DNA of 10,849 nucleotides, from contig SLSB01000108.1 in assembly GCA_007130675.1 (NCBI GenBank), forward strand, positions 1-10,849, given 5' to 3'. The translations under genes and the position numbers were made by a program. The stretch comes from Candidatus Hydrogenedentota bacterium. GTDB lineage: Bacteria; Hydrogenedentota; Hydrogenedentia; Hydrogenedentales; SLHB01. Below, in pieces: positions 6,008 through 10,849 of the stretch; position 1 is the stretch's first letter; every line of letters begins with the position of its first letter. Below the pieces are notes generated by a model. That model saw only the letters and a program-made list of their open reading frames with translations. It was not told where the DNA came from and ran no database searches.

Positions 6008-6623
6008 TTGCCTGTTCCTCGACGGTCATTGTTGTCGTTCGTCGGCACCGGGCACAGAGTATTTTGAACCGATCCGAGCGGTTTTGGTCCGCTTTGTGCG
6101 CGACAAGGAGATCGTCGGCCAAGCCCAACTGTTTCATGCGGGTGAGATACAACGTGGGACTTGAGTACGCGAGTTCTCCGAGTCGGTTCGCAATCCACAG
6201 CAAATGGGCCGTACATCCCACGGCGTCGCCGCAGATCTCGCACAATTGAAGCTCTTTCTCGATGGTCTCGAAAGCGTTTGCCCGGTCAAAAAAAGTCAGG
6301 TCCCACTCGGTGGACAGCTTGATGCCCAGATGGTCAGCGATGCACGCGGCCTCGCACTGACCGCAGAAGATGCAGGTGTCGAGATAATGGATCATGACCC
6401 GAACCGGCGGGTCGTCGTCCATGCGGTCCTCGTGTGCGATGGCATTCACAGGGCAGACCGCTTCACAGGCAAGACACCCGACGCATTTCCCCGCGTTGAA
6501 CTTGGGAAGTCCCCGGAAATTTTGGTGCGGCGTGTGGGTCTCACGGGGAAACGAAGAGGTGTATGGTCCCTTGATGAGCGCCTTGACGGCCTCGCCCAGT
6601 TCGCGAACCTTTGGCAGCTTCAT
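5982..6623 (-). CDS. Two-[4Fe-4S] ferredoxin subunit, HycF/HyfH/MbhN-like
   Basis: 213-residue iron-sulfur protein expected to wire electrons into a membrane-bound hydrogenase or complex I-like enzyme. Two classical CxxCxxCxxxC motifs are visible: C47, C50, C53, C57 (followed by Pro) and C84, C87, C90, C94, spaced as in NuoI/HycF/HyfH. The N-terminus (LGEAVKALIKGPYTSSFP) matches the amphipathic start of NuoI-like subunits, which lies against the membrane arm. A C-terminal half of about 110 residues adds further cysteines: CEIC and C137 near 128-137, and CARC at 190-193. Paired Cys in the tail also occur in HycF of formate hydrogenlyase and may bind zinc or another cluster. The ATG at 6623 overlaps the MrpG stop as ATGA, so it is translated with the Mrp genes. 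The position between mrpG and the hydrogenase protease gene supports a hydrogenase rather than a complex I role. Confidence 0.88.
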   Translation of the reverse strand: MKLPKVRELGEAVKALIKGPYTSSFPRETHTPHQNFRGLPKFNAGKCVGCLACEAVCPVNAIAHEDRMDDDPPVRVMIHYLDTCIFCGQCEAACIADHLGIKLSTEWDLTFFDRANAFETIEKELQLCEICGDAVGCTAHLLWIANRLGELAYSSPTLYLTRMKQLGLADDLLVAHKADQNRSDRFKILCARCRRTTTMTVEEQASVTSAESA

Positions 6624-7009
6624 TTCGTGTCCTCCGCGTATTCAGCAGGGCCTTCCGAGGCATCGGCCGCCTCCAGGCCCTTATCTTCCAAATACCTGTC
6701 GATTACACTACCCTCCCAAAGCCTGACTCCCGCCGCGTGTGCGCCTTTTGCGATGACATGGGCCGAAACCGGGGCGGTCAGCACCACAAACACGATGCAA
6801 AGCAGCGCTTTCAAGCCGCCTCCTGAGAACCCCAGCATCAAAAAGACCCCGAAGAGAATGCTGCACGTTCCCAGCGTCACGCATTTGGTCGCGGCCTGGA
6901 GACGGTTGTAGACATCGGGCAGGCGCACCAAACCCAGGCATCCCAACACATCAAACGCAAGCCCTACCCCAACAAACCCCATGCCTGCGATGGTGGCTAC
7001 TTCATTCAT
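6620..7009 (-). CDS. mrpG: Mrp antiporter subunit G (MrpG/MnhG/MbhC)
   Basis: 129-residue small membrane subunit of the Mrp cation/proton antiporter. Three membrane helices are visible (about 4-28, 43-61, 66-88). Family hallmarks are LVRLPDVYNRLQAATKCVTLG (27-47), which joins helices one and two, and LTAPVSAHVIAKGAHAAGV (77-95), which ends helix three. A polar tail of about 35 residues (from 96) with RYLEDKG and an acidic end is longer than in minimal MrpG. The ATG at 7009 overlaps the MrpF stop by eight bases, and GGGAGG lies about nine bases upstream. The stop overlaps the start of the ferredoxin gene. In known Mrp and Mbh complexes E, F and G form the part of the membrane arm implicated in sodium transport. 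Confidence 0.92.
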   Translation of the reverse strand: MNEVATIAGMGFVGVGLAFDVLGCLGLVRLPDVYNRLQAATKCVTLGTCSILFGVFLMLGFSGGGLKALLCIVFVVLTAPVSAHVIAKGAHAAGVRLWEGSVIDRYLEDKGLEAADASEGPAEYAEDTK

Positions 7010-7370
7010 CCAGTGGCCTCCCTTCGAGGTATTTCGCTAGCGCAAGCGCTCCGATGAAGCTCATCAGTGCCCAGGAGATGCCGATGTCCAGATACCACGA
7101 GTGCCCCGTGCCGACCGCGAGAATCGCGCATGCCCCCACGATCAGCACCCCGAAGATGTCTATGGCAACCAGACGGTCCGCGGGCGTAGGCCCTCGAAGC
7201 ACCCGAAACAGGCACAGAAACGCGGAAAGAATCAGCAGATAAAACACCGCCGATACGAAACCCCTGTGCGCCGCCTCTTGCCCAAGGTCGAGAGGAAGCG
7301 GCCGAAAGACCGCCAGGACCGTTACGCCTGCGATCAACACCGCGCCAATAATCCAACGTATTCCACTCAT
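7002..7370 (-). CDS. mrpF: Mrp antiporter subunit F (MrpF/MnhF/MbhB) with N-terminal extension
   Basis: 122-residue membrane protein. The conserved MrpF core of three helices runs from about residue 42 to the end, with the signature RVLRGPTPADRLVAIDIFG (56-74), whose Asp residues (D65, D71) are the family's characteristic acidic site, and YLDIGISWALMSFIGALA in the last helix. Preceding it are about 40 residues with an extra hydrophobic helix (about 5-22) and a polar linker, not present in typical MrpF of about 90 residues. I chose the ATG at 7370 because GGAG lies seven bases upstream and the gap after mrpE is then only 11 bases. An internal GTG at 7247 would give a standard-size MrpF but leaves a 134-base gap and has a weaker binding site. 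It overlaps mrpG by eight bases. Confidence 0.88.
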   Translation of the reverse strand: MSGIRWIIGAVLIAGVTVLAVFRPLPLDLGQEAAHRGFVSAVFYLLILSAFLCLFRVLRGPTPADRLVAIDIFGVLIVGACAILAVGTGHSWYLDIGISWALMSFIGALALAKYLEGRPLDE

Positions 7371-7381
7371 TGGTGCTCCGC

Positions 7382-7876
7382 CTATTCGAAGATCTCTTTC
7401 AGTATGTACTCGAACCGCCCGACAATATCCTCGCTCGCCGCCTCGACATCCTCGTGCTTTACGTCGATGCAGTGCACGTAGATCTCGCTGTTTTCGCTGT
7501 TGATGTCGACCGTCATGGTTCCCGGGGTCAGGGTAATGGCATTGGCCAGAAACGTCAGCCCGACATCCGATTTCAGGTCGGTACGAACCTTTACAATCCC
7601 CGGCCGGATCGGGAGTTTGGGATTCAGCACGCGCCAGGCCACGTCGAGATTCGCTCTGAAACACTGCCAGACGAATACGGGAACGAAGATAAAGCAAAAA
7701 TACCAATACCGCACGGGGTTCTTGAACAGGTGGGGCCGACGTACAAAGAGGTGGCCTGTGATAAGGGTCGCGAGTCCGGCCACAAGCACCCCCGCGGCCG
7801 AGGCCATCGGCTCCGGTGGCCACGTCAGCAGCACCCAGGCCAGCATTGCGAACACAAAGAACACCACCCGGCTCAT
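7382..7876 (-). CDS. mrpE: Mrp antiporter subunit E (MrpE/MnhE/MbhA)
   Basis: 164-residue subunit E of the Mrp antiporter. The N-terminal part holds hydrophobic helices (about 4-19, 26-44 and 57-72). It is followed by the family signature FRANLDVAWRVLNPKLPI (73-90) and RPGIVKV, then LANAITLTPGTMTVDI (110-125), and a soluble C-terminal domain with an EIYVHCIDVKHE segment. Length and motif order match MrpE. The start at 7876 lies three bases after the mrpD stop. In the Mbh hydrogenase complex the equivalent is MbhA. MrpE is needed for full antiport activity in Bacillus Mrp. Confidence 0.93.
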   Translation of the reverse strand: MSRVVFFVFAMLAWVLLTWPPEPMASAAGVLVAGLATLITGHLFVRRPHLFKNPVRYWYFCFIFVPVFVWQCFRANLDVAWRVLNPKLPIRPGIVKVRTDLKSDVGLTFLANAITLTPGTMTVDINSENSEIYVHCIDVKHEDVEAASEDIVGRFEYILKEIFE

Positions 7877-7879
7877 ATC

Positions 7880-9385
7880 TCACCTCGCTTCCGTCATCAT
7901 AATTTGGACATACTCGGTCCCGCGCACTAACACGTTCGAAGCCAGCCCGAGAAACGGCTCGCGCATGTCCGGCAGAAGAAGCAGCCCGCCCAGCACACAC
8001 AGACATGCGAATGCCGAGACCGACAGTTGCATGAAGACCGGCGCCTCTTTCACTTGGGCCCACTGCTTGCGCAACGATCCGAAAAACGCATAGCGCATCA
8101 CCTTCATGAACGAGGCCAGCGTCAGAATGCTTGCCAGGACCGCCCAGAACGCGTACCCGTAGCGTTCGACCTGTACCGCGGCAAGAATGATCAGCAGCTT
8201 GCTCCAGAAACCGTTAAACGGCGGAATCCCGGCGATAGACAACGAGGCGATGAGGGTTGTCGCGGAGGTCACGGGCATCTTATTGCGCAGACCGCCCATG
8301 TTGCGCAGGTCGCGCGTGCCGGTGGCATACTCGACCGCGCCGGAATCGAGAAACAACAGCGACTTGAAGAACGAGTGATTGAGAAGATGAAACAGGCCGC
8401 CCATGATGCCCAGCGGAGTCCCCAGTCCGATGCCCAAGATGACATAACCGATCTGGCTGATCGAGTGATAGGCGAGCAGACGCTTCAAGTCCCACTGGCC
8501 AATGGCCAGAAATACACCGAGCACCATCGAAAGCGCCCCCAAAATCATCAGGATGGACAGGACATGCTGCGGCGCTCCAAATATGTTGAAAAAGACGCGG
8601 CATAGTGCGTACACGCCAAGCGCTTTGATCAGCACCCCGGAAAGCATCGCCGAGATGGGCGCGGGAGCCGACGGATGCGCGTCGGGAAGCCATGCGTGAA
8701 ACGGGACAACCGCCGCCTTCATGCCGAATCCCATCAGAAACAACACGCTCACCAGCATCATCAAAGGCCCGGTCTCGGAGCTCATCATCAGGATGCGCGC
8801 CATGTCGGCCATGTTGAGCGTCGAGGTATGCGCGTACAACATCGCAATTCCCAACAGGATGAACAGCGACCCGATGGTGCCCATCACCGCGTACTTGAAG
8901 GCCGCCTCGAGCGCATGTTTTTCGGTGCCGAACGCCACCAGGCCATAACTGGCGACCGCCGCCACCTCGAGAAACACGAACAGGTTGAACAGGTCGCCCG
9001 TCACGATTACGCCGTTCATACCCGCGACCATGAGGAGAAACAGGACATAAAAGTTCCATTTCGCTGTGAACCGGTTGAGGTAGTCGATGCAGAAGAGCAG
9101 AACCCCAAACGCAACCACATTGACCGTCACCAGCATGAACGCCGTCAGTCCGTCGAGCACCATCGAGATGCCGAACGGCGCTTCCCATCCGCCGACGCGA
9201 TACACCAAGACGGCCCCCGAGGCGGCGATTCTTGCCGCCCAGAGCGAGGCGACCAGTGCCAGAAGACCGCTCAACAAGGCGAGCGCCTGAGCGACCGGGG
9301 CACTTTTCCGCCCGAGCAGTGCGGCAAGAAACGCCCCTGCAAGAGGAAGGGCAACCACCAGGGGCATGAACGCCGCGTTGTCCAT
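7880..9385 (-). CDS. mrpD: Mrp antiporter subunit D (MrpD/MnhD/MbhH), NuoN/NuoM-like
   Basis: 501-residue ion-translocating subunit with about 14 membrane helices, homologous to NuoL/M/N. Key charged residues are in place: E140 in LFNLFVFLEVAAVASYGL (helix 5), K223 in GFGMKAAVVPFHAWLPDAHP (helix 7), K254 in SGVLIKALGVYAL (helix 8), the broken-helix region LKRLLAYHSISQIGYV (300-315), H337/K341 in HLLNHSFFKSLLFL, and K396 in FNGFWSKLL (helix 12). These residues form the proton path of this superfamily, and the Glu/Lys pair is essential in studied MrpD proteins. Sequence features such as AVEYATGTRDLRNMGGLRNK favour the MrpD/MbhH branch over Nuo subunits. The ATG at 9385 has AAAAGG about six bases upstream and lies one base after the mrpC stop. 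Confidence 0.95.
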   Translation of the reverse strand: MDNAAFMPLVVALPLAGAFLAALLGRKSAPVAQALALLSGLLALVASLWAARIAASGAVLVYRVGGWEAPFGISMVLDGLTAFMLVTVNVVAFGVLLFCIDYLNRFTAKWNFYVLFLLMVAGMNGVIVTGDLFNLFVFLEVAAVASYGLVAFGTEKHALEAAFKYAVMGTIGSLFILLGIAMLYAHTSTLNMADMARILMMSSETGPLMMLVSVLFLMGFGMKAAVVPFHAWLPDAHPSAPAPISAMLSGVLIKALGVYALCRVFFNIFGAPQHVLSILMILGALSMVLGVFLAIGQWDLKRLLAYHSISQIGYVILGIGLGTPLGIMGGLFHLLNHSFFKSLLFLDSGAVEYATGTRDLRNMGGLRNKMPVTSATTLIASLSIAGIPPFNGFWSKLLIILAAVQVERYGYAFWAVLASILTLASFMKVMRYAFFGSLRKQWAQVKEAPVFMQLSVSAFACLCVLGGLLLLPDMREPFLGLASNVLVRGTEYVQIMMTEAR

Positions 9386-9386
9386 A

Positions 9387-9731
9387 TCAGCCTTTTAACT
9401 CCCTGATTTCGTTGATGTCGTACGTTCCATACTTGTCGTAAATGCGCATCGCGATGGCTGCCATCAGGGCGGTAGTCGCCAGGCCAATGACAATGGCGGT
9501 GAGCACGAGCGCATGCGGCAGGGGGTCTACCATGGGCGGCGTCTCGATGACCGGTTTCACCGGCATAATCGGGGCCATGCCCTCGGCGCGGTACGCAACC
9601 AGAACCAGGAACAGATTCACGGCACACTCGGCTATCACGATGCCCAACAGGATCTTAATCAGGTTCCGTTTGACAAGAACGCAGTAGATGCCCAATGAAA
9701 ACAGCACAAAACACAGAATATACGCTGTCAT
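9387..9731 (-). CDS. mrpC: Mrp antiporter subunit C (MrpC/MnhC/MbhG), NuoK-like
   Basis: 114-residue homologue of NuoK with three membrane helices (about 3-20, 25-47 and 73-96). Helix two contains LLGIVIAECAVNLFLVL with the membrane Glu (E35) conserved in NuoK-type subunits. The family hallmark DPLPHALVLTAIVIG (69-83) opens helix three, and the loop before it is Pro/Met-rich. The ATG at 9731 overlaps the mrpB stop as ATGA, and the stop is one base before mrpD. It pairs with MrpA/MrpD in the antiporter core. Confidence 0.94.
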   Translation of the reverse strand: MTAYILCFVLFSLGIYCVLVKRNLIKILLGIVIAECAVNLFLVLVAYRAEGMAPIMPVKPVIETPPMVDPLPHALVLTAIVIGLATTALMAAIAMRIYDKYGTYDINEIRELKG

Positions 9732-10198
9732 GGCCGCCGCTCCGATTCCGGGTTGAGAATTACCAAGGCCAGGAATACCGCATACAGGCCGCCGCCAACC
9801 TTGAGGCAGATCGCCATGTTGCTCAGCGGTATCGTTCCCGCGCTCACGACACTATGCGGCTCGCCTTGCGGCAGCACGTTGGCGAAGAAATGCCCCGCGC
9901 CGAACCCCAGGAAAGCTATCGCGAGAAACGCGACGGCGCCCACACTCTCCATCAACGCGGCGCGGGTTTCGGCAATCGCGTGAAATGCTTGTCTTCTCCC
10001 AAACGCCAGAAGCAGATGGATAAACGACAGGGCAATAATGACCCCGCCCGGGAAGCCGCCTCCCGGCGTCAAGTGCCCGTGCAAGACAATGTAGATGCCG
10101 TACAGCAAGATGAGACCTACCGTGAGGCGCGTGATCGTTTTCACGATCAACGACATCCCTTCCCGACTGCCCGTTTCATTTTGCTGTGGATTCGTCAT
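9728..10198 (-). CDS. mrpB: Mrp antiporter subunit B (MrpB/MnhB/MbhF)
   Basis: 156-residue subunit B with four membrane helices (about 22-40, 48-67, 83-105 and 128-149). Signatures are the HLTPGGGFPGG motif (42-52) after helix one and SAGTIPLSNMAICLKVGGGL (119-138) before and in the last helix, both typical of MrpB/MnhB. I chose the ATG at 10198 because AAGGA lies about 11 bases upstream; this start overlaps the preceding gene by 23 bases. An internal ATG at 10156 would give a product starting closer to the canonical MrpB N-terminus, but AAGGG abuts it with no spacing. It ends in an ATGA overlap with mrpC. Confidence 0.93.
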   Translation of the reverse strand: MTNPQQNETGSREGMSLIVKTITRLTVGLILLYGIYIVLHGHLTPGGGFPGGVIIALSFIHLLLAFGRRQAFHAIAETRAALMESVGAVAFLAIAFLGFGAGHFFANVLPQGEPHSVVSAGTIPLSNMAICLKVGGGLYAVFLALVILNPESERRP

Positions 10199-10724
10199 TT
10201 GCGTCCATATCCTTTTTCCCGACACGCCGCAGCACCGCGACGGTGCCCATGACAGCGGCAAACAGCACGGTCACCTCGCCCAGTGTGTCGAAGGCCCGGT
10301 AATCAAGCAGAATCGCCGACACGAGATTCACAGCGCCCGTTTCCGCGGCCCCTGCCTCGATGTAGCGCTCGGAAACGCGCATGATGGGCGCCCCCACCGG
10401 CGGAAGCTCCGCGAGGCTGACCCACGCCGCAATCAAGAAGACGATGACAAACACGCCCGCCACACCCGCCATCCGCACGTTGCTCTGATGCGGAGAACGC
10501 GGGAGACCCTGCCGTATCGTGACGCGAATCAGGATCACCACCGTGATAATCTCGACCACCAACTGAGTAATCGCCACATCCGGGGCTTTGGCGATAAGCG
10601 CAATGAGGGAAAGGCCCAGCCCCACGACCCCAACAGCAATGACCGATGACAGCAGATCGCGCACCTGGATGGCGATCACCGCCCCGATGATCATGACGAT
10701 TAAGATCGCGTAAATGGCTGTCAT
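10176..10724 (-). CDS. Separate MrpA C-terminal domain protein (MbhD-MbhE type)
   Basis: 182-residue membrane protein corresponding to the C-terminal part of MrpA rather than to full MrpA (about 770-800 residues). The first half matches MbhD: helices with DLLSSVIAVGVVGLGLSL and the motif KAPDVAITQLVVEII (46-60), whose Asp and Glu lie in the membrane. The second half matches MbhE: a helix at about 86-105, then NLVSAILLDYRAFDTLGEV (133-151) leading into a last helix (about 152-166) and a charged tail. In MrpA these domains are fused behind the NuoL-like domain; in Mbh they are two genes; here they form one stand-alone protein. The ATG at 10724 overlaps the stop of the upstream gene as ATGA, indicating coupled synthesis with a NuoL-like subunit. 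Confidence 0.9.
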   Translation of the reverse strand: MTAIYAILIVMIIGAVIAIQVRDLLSSVIAVGVVGLGLSLIALIAKAPDVAITQLVVEIITVVILIRVTIRQGLPRSPHQSNVRMAGVAGVFVIVFLIAAWVSLAELPPVGAPIMRVSERYIEAGAAETGAVNLVSAILLDYRAFDTLGEVTVLFAAVMGTVAVLRRVGKKDMDANDESTAK

Positions 10725-10849
10725 GGCGCCCACCCCATCATCATGAGAAACAAAACGGCCATTCCCAGCAAGCACCATACGAGATACGTCGGCAACTCGC
10801 CGCTGTGCGCTTCCGAAAACAGCTTGCTTACCCCAAACGTGGCTCTCGA
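10721..10849 (-). CDS. C-terminus of a NuoL/MrpA/HyfB-like antiporter subunit (partial)
   Basis: An open frame enters from the right edge of the window and stops with TGA at 10723-10721, giving 42 visible residues. They comprise a polar segment (VSKLFSEAHSGELPTY) followed by a membrane helix (LVWCLLGMAVLFLMMMGW) and a two-residue end. A Gly-containing amphipathic stretch followed by a Tyr and a single last helix is the usual ending of HyfB/HycC/NuoL/MrpA N-domain proteins. The position directly before the MbhD-MbhE-type gene, with ATGA overlap, fits the NuoL-like half of a split MrpA. The fragment is short, so the exact branch cannot be told. Confidence 0.6.
   Translation of the reverse strand, partial: SRATFGVSKLFSEAHSGELPTYLVWCLLGMAVLFLMMMGWAP

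Noticed and set aside
7371..8063. Upstream extension of the mrpF frame to about 353 residues
   Set aside because: The extension runs through mrpE and the end of mrpD in another frame and gives a Gly/Arg/Ala/Cys-rich sequence without family likeness. The MrpF start at 7370 has its own ribosome binding site.
8280..9188. 302-residue minus-strand frame overlapping mrpD
   Set aside because: Out-of-frame shadow of mrpD, rich in Arg, Gly and His with no conserved motif.
8675..9406. 243-residue plus-strand frame opposite mrpD, and similar ones at 9695-10252 and 10095-10649
   Set aside because: These are highly charged Arg/His/Gln-rich complements of membrane-protein codons; the minus-strand genes have clear motifs and tight operon spacing.
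5504..10849. Stand-alone Mrp antiporter or respiratory complex I as the identity of the right-hand operon
   Set aside because: A plain Mrp operon does not carry a two-cluster ferredoxin and hydrogenase protease in overlapping frames. Complex I would show NuoA-N-type subunits rather than MrpB, MrpE, MrpF and MrpG. The HycI-like protease argues for a NiFe hydrogenase rather than the Mbx-type enzyme.

Overview
The window reads as bacterial, probably Gram-negative and anaerobic or facultatively so. It is GC-rich (by eye somewhat under 60%), genes are closely packed with purine-rich ribosome binding sites, and there is a lipoprotein with a glycine-zipper domain typical of envelope proteins. I cannot assign a phylum. 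No rRNA, tRNA or CRISPR was seen.

Region by region: (1) Positions 1-96 hold the last 31 codons of a gene, entering from the left edge, that looks like the C-terminus of an ISKra4-like transposase. It is followed by a non-coding stretch with two adjacent stem-loops. (2) 324-1041, minus strand, is a two-gene unit: a glycine-zipper lipoprotein followed by a small two-helix membrane protein, with a plausible extended -10 promoter in front. (3) 1352-3709, plus strand, is an NfeD-like membrane protein and a flotillin, the conserved partner pair of bacterial membrane microdomains. A 43-codon upstream ORF with a near-ideal Shine-Dalgarno and an inverted repeat sit in front of them. (4) 3974-5407, plus strand, is a membrane histidine kinase with no response regulator beside it. 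(5) 5504-10849, minus strand, is one tightly coupled operon that enters from the right edge. In transcription order it encodes: the C-terminus of a NuoL/MrpA/HyfB-like subunit; a separate protein made of the MrpA C-terminal (MbhD/MbhE) domains; MrpB, MrpC, MrpD, MrpE, MrpF and MrpG; a HycF-like two-cluster ferredoxin; and a HycI-type hydrogenase maturation protease. Most junctions are ATGA overlaps or gaps of a few bases.

The right-hand operon is the main interest. A complete Mrp cation/proton antiporter module is co-transcribed with an electron-wiring ferredoxin subunit and the protease that matures a group 4 [NiFe] hydrogenase large subunit. This fits a membrane-bound, ion-pumping energy-converting hydrogenase of the Mbh/Mrp-Hyc type. 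Electrons from ferredoxin, or from formate or CO if further modules exist, would reduce protons to H2 while the Mrp part moves Na+ or H+. The catalytic NiFe subunits are not in the window; if they exist in this locus they most likely lie beyond the right edge, upstream in the operon. The NfeD-flotillin pair, the kinase and the envelope genes show no clear functional link to the hydrogenase operon. The kinase transcript and the hydrogenase operon converge on a long stem-loop at 5463-5494.
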